64,000 nt of DNA from Saussurea involucrata (GCA_033807775.1 CM066321.1:254808422-254872421); one strand, 5' to 3'; shown: positions 21,101 to 32,491, counted from the stretch's first letter. Notes: generated by a model from the sequence alone, not told the origin. Numbers and translations are program-made.

Positions 21101-22167
21101 AGAGGAGAGAAGAAATGATAAAGCGATTCGAGGATCAGCGAATCATCCTAAGGCGCGATCAACTACCTTCAGTTCCTCCTAAGTTCAGAATTTCAAAAGC
21201 TGAATACCAGGATCATCTCAGAGCTGAACGCCTCATCGCTGAAAGGAAGGAAGCTGAAGATAAAGACAGAGAATACGCCATCAAGCTCACTCAAGAATCT
21301 GTCAAAGACCCCAAGCTGAAGCGTATTCCCATTCAAATCCAACGAAAGCTTTGGGAACAAGCCCAGAAGATCGTGGAAAAGAAAGCTGAAGTTTCTCAGA
21401 CCACCCTGATCTGGTGTAAAGAGAAAATCCACTTCAGATATCGTCCAGCGAAGATCAACAAGGTATTCATCTCTGGAAGAACCTCCATCGGAGTACCTAT
21501 TGTTGACATCAAACTGTTCAGAGAAGATGGCTCATCTGAAACCTTTCGTGCTGACACTGTAAAAAGGTATGGTCTCTCTGAATGGCTGGAGATGAGGTTA
21601 GCTATCCAACCATCAAAATCTAAGTACAAGGATCATTTCGAAAAGCTGATAAACAGACAGATCGATTTGATATCTTCTTGTGTGGATATTCCTCCTGTTC
21701 CTGATCTAAAGCCGAAAAGAAAAAGGGGCTCACCAAAGAAGAAACGTCAAGATTCAAACTCAGGTCCTGTCATACGAAATGAAACTGGAATTGGTTTCTC
21801 TCGCGCTGAAGTACTTGGTCCTGATCCTGATCTATCTGCCCTTGACATCTCTTTGCCACCATGTGAACTTTTCGTCCCTGGTAAAGTCATCAGTAATCCT
21901 TATGGAATATTCTTTCTTGACTACGACGGACGTAAATGCTTTCAACGGATCGCTGAGCTTCCAATCACTCCAATCGAACAGCTCAGAGATCTCATCTACT
22001 GGTGCGACTTCAGAAAAGACATTCAGGCACGACACCTAAAACCCTTGATTTTTGAAGCTGCTCTGAAGCTAAAGAATAAAGGAGAAAAGGTTCCTGACTG
22101 GATGATTCCAACTGAAAAGACAACCCTTGATGAACTTCTCATTAAGGAAGAACCCTTTGAAGGCTGA
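18108..22167 (+). CDS. Element C third gene (ORF3), unknown function, spliced
   Basis: ATG at 18108 (MATSKLNV). I propose coding segments 18108-19596, 19678-20759 and 20929-22167, about 1270 codons. Layout: a folded N-terminal domain (LLSQFWYSA; ITPAIIRKALKFP; MPSEMNFIFAHLISCMTAKSGS; GYALLKGLNIDWASIIYEDL; PYPRFISAIF); a Ser/Pro/Ala-rich linker; a long heptad coiled coil (about 19690-20060); a Pro-Ala run; an acidic Asp/Glu stretch; a basic Lys-Thr stretch; then a charged helix and a conserved C-terminal domain (GIGFSRAEVLGPDPD; NPYGIFFLDYDG; LRDLIYWCDF; VPDWMIPTE). A TAG at 20283-20285 lies at the codon that is GAG in D. I see no signal peptide or membrane segment, so an envelope role is not supported. 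Similar proteins recur beside copia pol in composite-family genomes, as far as I remember; unverified. Confidence 0.72.
19597..19677 (+). other. Predicted ORF3 intron (C), 81 nt, phase 1
   Basis: Donor CCTGCAG|GTACAG and acceptor ATGTTACAG|GTCC, both phase 1. The homologous intervals are 84 nt in D (29702-29785) and 82 nt in E (44985-45066). In C it is open in frame, so a protein retaining it is also possible. Confidence 0.65.
20280..20292 (+). other. Internal polypurine tract, identical 13-mer to the terminal PPT
   Basis: AAATAGGGGGAGA inside ORF3, identical to 22421-22433 next to the 3' LTR. It contains the in-frame TAG. D and E have several GGGGGAGA tracts in the same coding region. Confidence 0.7.
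20760..20928 (+). other. Predicted ORF3 intron (C), 169 nt
   Basis: Donor TTTGTCAG|GTACAC. The downstream frame opens after a stop at about 20908-20910, and the conserved pyrimidine run TCCTCTCCCCTGTTTGAG precedes GAT in phase 0. D has 173 nt (30829-31001) and E 171 nt (43725-43895). The GAG acceptor is unusual, and the exact 3' end is uncertain by some 18 nt. Confidence 0.55.
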
Positions 22168-22420
22168 CAACAATCACCACTTTCACTATTGTATCAGTCA
22201 TCCTTCAGTACTTGTAATTTATTTCGCTTGTACTTGTAATCTTTCTTATTCATATTGTAACCTGATTCAAAGATTTAAAGAAAGATTTCAGCGAATGTAC
22301 TTTACTCCATCAGTACTGAAAAGATCCCAGAAAACAGTAAAAGGGACAAATATTTTATGAGTTCTTTTTATCCTTATGTTTTCATTAAATAGCAATTTTC
22401 TTTGTTGCTATGTCATAATC
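22168..22420 (+). other. ORF3 3' untranslated region (C)
   Basis: AT-rich non-coding stretch between the ORF3 stop and the polypurine tract, well conserved in D (32235-32491). Nothing coding. Confidence 0.7.
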
Positions 22421-22434
22421 AAATAGGGGGAGAT
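22421..22434 (+). other. Polypurine tract, element C
   Basis: AAATAGGGGGAGAT abutting the TGTTGATCC start of the 3' LTR; plus-strand primer site. Confidence 0.92.
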
Positions 22435-23407
22435 TGTTGATCCAAACCCTCAGTGATTTGATAATGACCCTATCTTAAATACTTAGTGAAAATTGTAAGT
22501 AAACAATATGTATCAGAGTTTCACTATCGTTGATAAGTACTAAGATCTTACAGTATTGCTGATAGGAACTCTCGCACTTTTAGATTAAACATTCAGCGAA
22601 CACTGTTCACCATATCGCTGAGTCTGTTCAGTCCTTATGGTGATCGCTGATAAGTTAGTTGTTTACTTATGATCCCTGAAGACAAGATTCACGTCAACAA
22701 AGGTTCTACGCTGAAGTCGAAGATCAAGCTCAAGAACCAGCGACAAGTCTCCTAATGAACTGATGCGGATCAGCGAAGACTCAGATTTGTCCACTCAACG
22801 TGAAGTATCAAGTACAAGACTTCAGCTATCGCTGAACTTTATCATTCGCTGAATAGTAAATGATAATCGCTGAATCAACGAAAGCTGATCATGAAGTCCT
22901 CCGTACAAAGTACTTTTGTCTTAACCTCCCTTGCACGCCACCGTACGAAATGTCAGAAAAGAACCTCCGAAAATCTGAAATCGTACAACCACTCTGATAC
23001 TACACTGTTCATTCATGCGGCTACTAAGGTTGTCAACAAAGGTCAATGACATGCAACCAATCCGCTGATGACACGTGTAAAGTGTATACTGAATTGCATT
23101 AAATGCATGCAGTATATAAAGAGATGAACTCACTTCATTTGAAGTAACTTGCTAACTCTGGACAAGTTCAAATCTCTCAAGATAGGATTTTATTAGTAAT
23201 CTCCTTATCTTTCTTAGTGCAAGAAAACCTCAGTGTTCCAACTTGTTTAGATTTAGGTTTATCCTTAATCTTGTTTCCGCAACAAGCTGTAAATTGTTAA
23301 TGATTTATCAATAAACAATTTAGAAAAGTAAAATAGTGTGTTTGTATTCAACCCCCCCCCCCCCCCCACCCCTTCTACAAACTTGTTTAGGCCTTTCGGG
23401 ACCAACA
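22435..23407 (+). repeat. Element C 3' LTR (973 bp)
   Basis: Identical to the 5' LTR except for one C-to-T change (at 22530) and the poly-C run (23352-23372, 21 bases with one A). Ends GGGACCAACA, followed by CTTCT. Confidence 0.96.
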
Positions 23408-23412
23408 CTTCT
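23408..23412. repeat. Target site duplication of element C, right copy
   Basis: CTTCT, matching 10351-10355. Confidence 0.93.
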
Positions 23413-24421
23413 CTATTTTCTTCCCTTCTTTCTTCCTTCTTTTCATACTTACTTTCTCCTCTCTCTTCTCTTTTCTTGAAATCTGAACTTCCCTGCTCTT
23501 TTCTGAACTTGCCCTGATATTTTCCTTTTCCACACCTCTTGTTGAAAGTATTAGTCAACAAGGCCAACTTTTCAGCAATTATTTTTATATCCTCATCTTC
23601 TTCTGATCCCTCTTCCTTATCAGACTCCTCCAGACTTGGTATCTCAGATAGATATGCTGCCTTCTTGGGTGTTTTCACACTTTTGGACTTTGACAGAAAA
23701 GCTAATTGTTCTGCAACATTTTTTTTTCTTCAACCACAATCTTAACAGAGTCCTCATGCTGGTTAAGAACACAAAATAGATCATTTAGATCTTCTTCACA
23801 CATATCCTTATTCATTTGTAGACTTATAGCAAATGATGACCATTCAGAGTTTAGACTGTTCAGAAAATTGTAATTAATTTCTGACTTTGTCTTTTTCAGT
23901 CCATTCCTTCTCAAATCATTTAGTATAGTACATAATTTACTATATGTCTGAGTTAAGCTTTCAGATTCTTTAGCCTTGAACCTTTCATAAGCATTTATGC
24001 TTTGATTTAACTTGGCTTGTATCGATCTGACAGTTCCTAACATTTGTCTTTCCAGTTCATCCCACATTTCCTTGGCTGATGAACCACTATCAATTCTGTT
24101 AAGAACTTCATTCGGAACTGCAAGTGTCATCAATGTAATCGCTCTTTTGTCTATTGCATGCCTACTTTTCTGTTCTGCTGTGTATTGAGAATAGTTCTTC
24201 TTCACCCTTGTTGCCGGAATTTCTGGAGTTGTTTCTGTTTCAGGAGTTGCTTCCACATCAATGTAGACTTCGATAGGACCTTCTCGAATAGAGACCATCA
24301 GATTCTCATCTATGTTATCCAAGAATTGGATCATTCGTATTTTCCATTGCTGGTACTCTTCAGGAATTAGAACAGGTGGCTTTGTTTCAGATCCCATAGC
24401 GAGATATTCTTTAGAAGACAT
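23413..24421 (-). pseudogene. Element B gag, 5' part, one frameshift
   Basis: N-terminal third of Gag from the ATG at 24421 (MSSKEYLAMGSETKPP) to the insertion point of element C. It closely matches element A Gag (WDELERQMLG, AYERFKAKESESLTQTYSKL). One A is missing from an adenine run near 23720 relative to A, so the frame shifts within the VEEKK segment. The following frame then carries TPKKAAYLSEIP and the Lys/Glu-rich stretch up to the junction. Together with 8186-10355 it makes up one Gag. Confidence 0.9.
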
Positions 24422-24615
24422 GATTGTAAGAATTTTCAACAGAGAGACAAATTTGAATTTCTTGATCGAAAGACAATCAATTAATTCAAGAATTGCCAAG
24501 AATTCAAGAATTAAAACTAGCAGCAGAATCGATTTTTGAATGAATCAAGAATTCTTCAAGGAACTGATCAATAAATTTTCGCGATCACGATCTTGAACAA
24601 ATTTGTTTGTTGAGT

Positions 24616-24628
24616 GGCTCTGATACCA
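24616..24628 (-). other. Primer binding site, element B
   Basis: Minus strand TGGTATCAGAGCC beside the LTR terminus. Confidence 0.93.
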
Positions 24629-24630
24629 AT

Positions 24631-25167
24631 TGTAAGTCCAGGATTTACTCTTACAATCAATACAACAATGTATGAAACAGTAATTGAGAAGTAATATGAT
24701 CAAGCCCAATTGTATTCAATTAAGAACAAAATTACAGATCTTAGAGAGAAAGAATTTCAAAGATTACAAAGAGAGAATACAAATATATTCGGGGAAAATC
24801 AGTTAGCAATGTAGTGCTAACTACTATATATACTGCAACGGAAATATTAAAGCTACAGTACAAATATGAATGACTAATAAGAACAATACACGTGTCCTAA
24901 TTAGTTAACTAAACACTAAGGAAAGTATCTAGTTATAAGTTTTGAACAGGTAGTTCAGAACTTCTGAACGTTCTTCTGACAAGGATTCTCAGAACTTCTG
25001 GCTCTACTTCTGACTCTTCTTCTCAGACTTCTGACTCTTCTTCTCAAACTTTCAAAGCGATCCTTCTGAGCCTTCTTAGTCAGAACTCTGACCCTTCATA
25101 TCAGAACATCTGAGTCTTCTCATCAGACCTTTAACACTTAGTTTATTGACAAAACTCAGATCTAACA
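24631..25167 (-). repeat. Element B 5' LTR (537 bp)
   Basis: Plus strand starts TGTAAGTCCAGG and ends CAGATCTAACA. It has a minus-strand TATA box (about 24822-24833) and a dense TCTGA/TCAGA cluster at 24940-25130 (13 counted in 190 bp). Confidence 0.92.
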
Positions 25168-27229
25168 TTAATTGTAGAAGACAGACTGTAGAAGAAACGA
25201 TTCACGTCACCTTTGACGAATCCCGTTCAGCGAATTCTAGACCTTCTGCTGATACTGAAGAACTGAATCAATGGATGTTTTCACATCTTGGTGATTCAGA
25301 TGATGTTCCCACTCCTAATACTCATACCGTTGAAGATGATGGTCCTACTATCATCCCAAACATGCAGACTAGTGAAGCTGAAACTTCATGGGTCTCAGCT
25401 GTTCCTCTAAACACTATGCCTGCTTCTGAACAAAATGTCTCAGACATACCATCTACTTCTCAGCAATCAGTGAATGTAATGACATCTGCACCTACTCCTT
25501 TCTTGGCTAATAATCCAGAAGTTGCTGAAGCCTCATCTTCAGCTCCTCCAGTTCAAGTTGACTCAGCGACTCATGCTCCGGCTCAACGATGGACTATTAA
25601 TCACCCAATTGATCAAATACTTGGTGATCCAAACGCTGGTGTTCAGACTCGACGAAGTGCAGGTAATATTTATTTATTTGTTAACTTTATTTCTCTGATT
25701 GAACCAAAGAAAATAGATGATGCCCTCAGAGATCCAAACTGGGTCAGCGCTATGCAAGAAGAGCTGACTGAATTTGAAAGAAACAAAGTTTGGAAGCTTG
25801 TTCGAAGACCAACTGACAAGACAGTGATAGGCACTAAATGGGTCTATCGAAACAAGTTGGACGAACATGGAACTGTAACCCGCAACAAGGCTCGTCTTGT
25901 TGCTCAGGGATACAGACAACAGGAAGGTATAGACTACGACGAAACATTTGCTCCAGTAGCAATACTAGAATCTATTCGTCTATTCTTAGCCTACGCTGTA
26001 CACAAAGACTTCAAAGTTTATCAAATGGATGTTAAGTCAGCGTTTCTCAATGGAAAGCTGAATGAAGAAGTCTATGTGGAACAACCTCCAGGATTCTCAG
26101 ATCCTAAGCATCCAGGTTATGTTTATAAACTGGATAAGGCACTTTACGGCTTAAAGCAAGCTCCTCGTGCATGGTATGACACTCTCTCTACTTATCTCCA
26201 TATTGAACAATTTGAGCGTGGTAAAATCGATAAGACTCTATTCTTCAGGAAAGTAAAAGGTCATATCATTCTTGTTCAGATATATGTTGATGACATTATA
26301 TTTGGTTCTACTAACCCTGACTTTTGTACTCGTTTCGCTGATAGAATGAAAGCAGAGTATAAAATGAGTATGATGAGTGAGCTAACATATTTCCTTGGTC
26401 TTCAGATAAAACAAAATGAAAAAGGAACTTTCATTAATCAGGGAAAGTATGTTAAAGATATGCTGAAGAAATTCGATTTAACTCAGAGTTCAGCTATGAA
26501 AACCCCTATGGCACCGCCGCTGACACTAAACAAGGATTCTTCTGGAATACCTGTTAATGTCACGACATACCGTGGGATGATCGACTCTCTTTTGTATCTT
26601 ACAGCTAGCCGACCTGATATTATGTACGCAACCTGTTTGTGTGCACGATATCAAGCTGAACCTAAGGAATCTCATATGATCGTTGTAAAGCGAATCTTTC
26701 GTTACCTTAAGGTACTCCTAACCTAGGTCTTTGGTATCCCAAAGATTCAGGGTTTGATCTAATCGCCTATTCAGATAGTGATTTTGCAGGTTGCAAATTG
26801 GATAGGAAAAGCACCACAGGAGGCTGTCAGCTCCTGGGTGGAAAGCTGGTGAGTTGGACAAGTAAAAAGCAAAACTCAGTGTCCACCTCCACCACTGAAG
26901 CTGAATACGTAGCTGCTGGAAGCTGTTGTTCTCAGGTCTTGTGGATGAGAAATCAACTACTGGACTATGACCTTTAGCTCTCGAAGATTCCAATCTATTG
27001 CGACAGCACTAGTGCCATCGCTATAGCCAACAATCCAGTGCTACATTCAAAGACCAAACATATCGAAATCAGGTATCATTTTATCAGAGATCATGTGATG
27101 AATGGTGATAAAGAACTTCATTTTATCCCAACTGACTTTCAGTTAGTTGATCTGTTCACCAAACCTCTTGATGAGACAAGATTTAACTTTCTCATCAGCG
27201 AGCTTGGAATGTTGAACTTTGAAGAATAA
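25168..27229 (+). pseudogene. Element D pol: RT and RNase H, broken
   Basis: Closely matches C Pol from RRQTVEET to the C terminus. RT is complete and open (TKWVYRNK, MDVKSAFLNG, LYGLKQAPRAWYD, YVDD). One G is missing near 26712, which shifts the frame within RYLKG at the RT/RNase H junction. In RNase H (YSDSDFAG, STTEAEY, YCDSTSAI, HIEIRYHFIRDHV) a TAG at 26975-26977 replaces the CAG of C. The end ELGMLNFEE with stop at 27227 matches C. Confidence 0.93.
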
Positions 27230-27483
27230 AATCTTCAAAGATTCACATTTGATCAGCGAGAGGATAAAATCAACTTATATAACCCATTCTATCATCTTCT
27301 CTCTGAACAAACTTGATTCGCTGAAGTCAAGGTATGTTCTCTTTACTCGCTGACGTTCGCAAATGAATGCAAGATTTCGAAACAAATTGTATCGCTGAAT
27401 ATCTCTTCCTAATCAGCAATACTTTGAAATTTCTAAAACCAACACTGATATTTCTATCCAGTGCTTCATATTTTTCAAAAAGC

Positions 27484-27513
27484 GTCCCTGAGTTTTTCAA
27501 AAACCTCAGAGAC
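27484..27513 (+). other. Conserved hairpin upstream of internal promoter (D)
   Basis: GTCCCTGAGTTTTT followed by AAAAACCTCAGAGAC; equivalent to the C and E hairpins. Confidence 0.6.
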
Positions 27514-27538
27514 ATCCTAAAATATGAAAGAACGTTTG

Positions 27539-27693
27539 TGACGTAATCAAACGGATAAACCCTGGCACGTTCTTTTTCTGACACACGTTTGCACGTTTCG
27601 TTTACCATCCAATCAAATGCAAACACGTGTCCGTGTCATGATGAAAAACTTTCCCGCTCTAGTTTTTCTCTCTCTCTAATCTCACTATATAAA
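27539..27693 (+). promoter_or_regulatory. Internal promoter of the third gene, element D
   Basis: TGACGTAA (27539), CCAAT (27609), CACGTG (27624), TATATAAA (27686), in the same order and nearly the same spacing as in C, and better conserved than the flanking spacer. Confidence 0.7.
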
Positions 27694-27816
27694 CACATTC
27701 GGGTTTATATTTTTCTTTACGCGGACAACTTCTTCTTCAAGAAAAGATTTACTGTTGCATCTCGAATTCTCGAATTCTCGTTTCAAGAACTATTCATCTT
27801 CTTTTTTAACAACAAG

Positions 27817-28207
27817 GTTAATATTCTTATTATTTACCTGTTTTAACTTGTTTCTGATCTTCTCATTGTTTCTACAAGATCAAACAAAAGAACTTTTTAA
27901 AATGAAATCATTTTCTTTCATGATTTTATGAACACAATCTTCATGGTTGTTCTTCAAGTTTAAATCTAAAATCTTAAACTTATTCTTCATATGTTTTTCC
28001 AGAATCCTTATCTCTAAAGGAAACTGGAAAATAAGACATTCACTAGTTCTTGTCTCTTTTTGTCAAAACTAGAAAACCCTAATCTTCATTAAGACATTTT
28101 TGGTCTGAATGAAATGGACAAAAATAAATAACATCTTATTTTGGAACGTCTTTCCACATTAAGACTGTATTCTTTATCTATATTCTTTGGTTGACATGAT
28201 AAAACAG
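27817..28207 (+). other. Predicted 5'-UTR leader intron of third gene (D), 391 nt
   Basis: Donor CAAG|GTTAAT and acceptor ATAAAACAG two bases before the ATG at 28210. Confidence 0.62.
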
Positions 28208-29701
28208 CAATGACATCTTCTACTGCTGCTCCTACTGCTGAGAAATCTCCTGCTGCTGAGAAACTGACTCTCCCCAAAGCTCCTTAGGTCAAGTTCACAC
28301 CTGAGAAAGTAACTTTCAACAACAACAACCTCTATGCGCTTTTCGATTTTCCTCCTCGAAAGCAAGTCACGCATCTGGATGATGCTGTGAATTTTCTGAA
28401 AACCTGCTGCGTATCCAATTTTCCTCATAAATTCCTTCTATCTTAGTTCTGGTATACTGCTAGAAAAGCTCAGGTTTCTTCACCCAAAGACCCTAAGAAA
28501 CTCCTTGATGCCATTCTCTGTGACACCAAATTTGGCACAACCAAAATCAACCCCGCCATTATCAGGCGTGCACTCAGCCTACCCACTGCTACCAAAGAAA
28601 AACCCTTTGTCTCTCTGCCTAACCACAAAAACCATGCTGATAGGGAAGCCATCACTGCATTCTTTGATGCAATGGGTTACGTATGGGAAACAGGGAGGGA
28701 TAAACAACCTGAGAAGAAGCTGACCCTGATCAAGAGGTCCAAAATGCCGAGCGAGATGAACTTCATCTTCGCCCACTTGATAAGCTGCATGACAGCGAAG
28801 TCCGGCTCCTCTGATCAAGTCGCTCAACCTCAGCAAGCAATGGGCTATGCATTGCTGAAAGGTCTCCATGTTGACTGGGCCTCGATCATCTACAATGATC
28901 TTGCGTTCAGAGTAGACATGGCTGATAGACCAACATGGGTTCCATATCCCAGATTCATCAGCGCCGTCTTTCTACAAGGACTTGGGGACAAATACCCAAA
29001 AGAGGGTGATCTGAGACTCTCTCAGGTTGGCCCTATGGTGCTCGAATTCAGCCCCATGCCAAACGAGGTATGTCTCTCTACTCTCTTACCTCTTCTCAAT
29101 CCTCCTTCTTCTACTTCTGCAGCTACTTCAGTGGTAATCCCCACCGCTGATACCCAGGCTGCACCCTCCACTCCTTCTCGTAAAAGGAAACCTTCTACTA
29201 CCCAACTTGATTCTCAAAGGATCAAGAAAACCAAGGAGCAACCCTCTAGACATTTACATGCTGAAGACTCCTCGACTCATCTTCTACAAGAGTCGCTGGA
29301 TAGTTTCGCGGTACGCTCTGCCACAGCTGCTCAAGCCACCCTTTCCATCCCGACCTCAGCGTCTCTAAACACTGAGGTTATAAATTTGGAACTGAACCCA
29401 CCTCCTTCAGCCTCTCTACAGACTGAAGTGATTGTCAGCGGATCCAACGCTGAACCCCGCACCCAACCAATCTTCTCATCTTTCACTCCTCCCACTCTTT
29501 CTTTGGACACTCCACCAAATTTCCCACCGTTCTCAGGAACCAACGTCATCGTTCATGATTCAGCTGCTGATACTCTACATGCGATGATGGAAACAAACTT
29601 AGGATCTGCATGCACCTCCATGCACCAAGGCACTCTCGAAGGCGACACAGAATACCATTCAGGGTTACGAGGCTTCGACAACTTCGCCAACCCGCCTGCA
29701 G

Positions 29702-29785
29702 GTATACACATAACTCAACCTACTCCTCTCTCAAAACCCCAAACTTCTGAGCTTTCCTCTGTTCATAAGTTAATAACTATTTCAG
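29702..29785 (+). other. Predicted ORF3 intron (D), 84 nt
   Basis: Donor CCTGCAG|GTATAC, acceptor CTATTTCAG|GTCC, phase 1 at both ends. Confidence 0.62.
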
Positions 29786-30828
29786 GTCCTAATTTAGGGG
29801 ATATCAACACCTCCCTGAAGGCCTTGGAAACAAAGGTGGAATCTTACAACACCACTCTCTCCACAAACTCTTCAGCGGTTACAGACGCTGGAGAGAACCT
29901 CAAAAAGTTGACCGAGGTCGTTGATGAGAAAGCCTCCAAAGCTGATATGGAGAAGGTGGATGGCAGAATAGGAACTTTTGCAACCACTCTCGCTGAAACT
30001 TCCACAAACATCAACAATCTCAACCTCACCAACACCACCCTCGCAACAAACTTCACCACTCTGTCCAATGAAGTCACATCATTGAAGACAGAGGTTGGTA
30101 CTCTTAAGGGTGAGTTCACCATGGTCAAAGATCTCCTTCAGCAGATACTCAATCGCCTGGATGCCCCAAAGTATCACTTTACTCAGGCCGATCGAGAGGA
30201 TCTCCAAAAGATCAGTCCTACTATTTCTGGCCTAGAAACAAGAATAGTTGTGATTGAAACCTTCATGGGACTTACTGGCCTGGAAGACAGTAATCCTATG
30301 ACTGCTGCTACTGATCAATCTATTTCCTCCCCCACTCATAATGTGGAAGAGGGGGAGAAGAAAGCTGAAGATCTTCCCCATAATTTGGAGGGGGAGAAAA
30401 ATGAAAATATTGCTGCTGCTTCACAACCTCAGGGAGTTGAAAACCCTGAGGAAACCGAGAAACCTCCCTCTGTATCTGAGGGGGAAAAACTCGAAGGGCA
30501 ACACAAGGAAGTTGTTGCTGACGTGACTGAACCTTACGCTGATGAGGACGAGTCTGAAGAAGAAGCTGAAGACGAAGAACCTATCGACATAGATGATGAA
30601 GAACCATCATCATCCCCTAAACATGATGATGATGATGACGATGATGACGATTTCTTCTACGTCCAGCCTGTCGCAAAAACCACAGCTCAAAAAGGGATTT
30701 CAATAAATGAACCTTCAGGGGAGACGACCAAGACAAAGCCTGCAACGTCTGAAGCTGACAAAGGCAAAAACAAAGGCCTCGCTGAAGAAGACAATCTGAC
30801 GATATTGCTTCAAAAACCAGTTTGTCAG

Positions 30829-31001
30829 GTACACTACTTTCTATTTCCTTATACTGCATCCCTCCTCTATCCCTTCTCAATCTCAGTTCTCCTATCCATA
30901 AAACCTCTACACACTTAACCCCATTTTTTCTCTATCTCTTCCTTCCCATATTCTTACTTAAACAATCGCTGTGATTCAGCTAGTCCTCTCCCCTGTTTGA
31001 G
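30829..31001 (+). other. Predicted ORF3 intron (D), 173 nt
   Basis: Donor TTTGTCAG|GTACAC; the coding frame resumes after the pyrimidine run TCCTCTCCCCTGTTTGAG at GAT. Confidence 0.55.
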
Positions 31002-32491
31002 GATCCAGCTGAAGCCCCCACTGCTGCACCAACAATAATCCCAGCCACAAGAGCTGAAGAAATAATCCCGGTCTTGGATTTAATCATTGGGACCGATGAA
31101 CCTGAAGAACAACTTCTCTCTCACAAAAACAGACCTTCCTTAGCTCCTCAAAAGCTAAGTGAAGAGGATCAGAAAAGGAGAGAAGAAATGATCAAGAAGT
31201 TTGAGGATCAGCGAATCATCCTCCCTCGCTCCAAAGTCCTTGTTCCCACAACGTTCAGGTTATCAAAGAAAGAGTTCGCTGATCATCTTAGAGCCACAAG
31301 ATTACTCGCCGAAAAGAAGGAAGCTGAAGAAAAAGATAAGGCCCTCGCCATCCAGCTTGCCCAAGAATCGATGAATGACCCCAAACTGAAAAGAGCTCCC
31401 ATCGAAGTCCAACGTCAGTTATGGGAAGATGCCCAGAAGATCGTTGAAGAAAAGACCAAGGTATCTGATTCTACCTTGGAATGGTGCAAAGAAAGACTGC
31501 ACTATCGATATCGGGCTGCCAAAATTCACAAGGTATTCATCAGAGGAAAATCGACCATAGATGTTCCAGTTGTTAAGGTCGATCTATTTAGAGAAAACAG
31601 TACCAAGGAAAACATCTACGCTGCTACGATCAATAAGTACGGTTTCTCAGAATGGTTGGAGATGCGAATAGCCATTCAGCGATATACCTCACAATATAAG
31701 AGCCATGTCTAGAAAATCATAAATTCTCAGATCGACTTGGTTTCTTCTGCTGTGGATATTCCTCCTCCTCCTCCTCTTGAGACTCAACAAAGAAGGGCCT
31801 CTGCAAAGAAAAAGTCGAAACCATCAGATTCAGGTCCTCATATCCGGAACGAAACAGGTATTGGTTTTTCACGTGCTGAAGTACTTGGTCCTGATCCTGA
31901 TCTCTCAACGCTGGATACCTCTCTACCACCTGGTGAACGTTTCGTCCCTGGTAAAGTCATAAGCAATCCTTATGGTATCTTCTTTCTCGACTACGATGAA
32001 GGACAATGTTTTTAACATGTCTCTGAGCTTCCCATCACTCCCATCGAACAACTTAGGGATCTCATCTATTGGTGTGAATTCAGACGCGATCTTCAGGCAC
32101 AATATCTCAAACCCTTGATCTTTGCTAAAGCAAAGAATAAACGAGATCAATGAGTAACGGTCCCTGACTGGATGATACCCACAACAAAGACCCTTGATGA
32201 ACTTCTCATTAAGGAAGAACCCTTTGAAAGCTGATAGGATTTCCTTGTATTTCTTCTATCCTTATCAGCTTATATCTTTTGTACATGTAAATTTATTTGC
32301 TGTACTTGTAATTTTTCTACTTCCCTTTGTAACCTTATACGAAGTTTAAAGAAAAATTTCAGCGAATGTACTTTACTCCATCAGTACTGAAAAGATCCTA
32401 GAAAACAGTAAAAGGGACAAATATTTTATTAGTTTTTTTTATCCTTATGTTTTCATACTTAGCAATTTTCTTTGTTGCTATGTCATAATCA

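Larger units (their letters stand above)
10356..23407 (+). mobile_element. Element C: complete three-gene Ty1/copia element, very young
   Basis: Complete 13-kb element: 5' LTR (10356-11331), primer site, gag (11412-13817), pol (13836-17108), internal promoter and third gene (about 17440-22167), polypurine tract (22421-22434), 3' LTR (22435-23407), flanked by CTTCT duplications. By eye the two LTRs differ by one substitution (at 22530) plus the length and one interruption of a poly-C run, implying recent insertion. Pol is intact. Gag and the third ORF each carry one in-frame TAG. Same family as D and E. Confidence 0.96.
5327..25167 (-). mobile_element. Element B: Ty1/copia element split by A and C
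   Basis: Minus-strand copia element of the same family as A. Pieces: pol 5327-8173, gag 3' part 8186-10355, insertion C (10356-23407), gag 5' part 23413-24421, primer site 24616-24628 and 5' LTR 24631-25167. Element A is inserted in its RT region, so RNase H and the 3' LTR lie off the left edge. B itself is inserted in pol of element D: D coding resumes at 25168. It carries premature stops and a frameshift, so it is defective. Confidence 0.92.
28210..32234 (+). pseudogene. Element D third gene (ORF3), decayed
   Basis: Same layout as the C third gene, with introns at 29702-29785 and 30829-31001. Stops: TAG at about 28285 (CAG in C), TAG at about 28446 in the FWY motif, TAG at about 31710, and stops near 32012 and 32152. 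The N-terminal domain (MPSEMNFIFAHLISCMTAKSGS, GYALLKGLHVDWASIIYNDL), the coiled coil, an Asp run of nine residues and the C-terminal domain (GIGFSRAEVLGPDPD, NPYGIFFLDYDE, VPDWMIPTT) are clear. At the codon where C has a TAG, D has GAG, so the C stop is derived. Three of the D element's stops arise from CAG-to-TAG changes. Confidence 0.85.

Noticed and set aside
23265..23407. Gag frame of B reading into the C 3' LTR
   Set aside because: The frame crosses the insertion junction at 23408; the part inside the LTR is not Gag.
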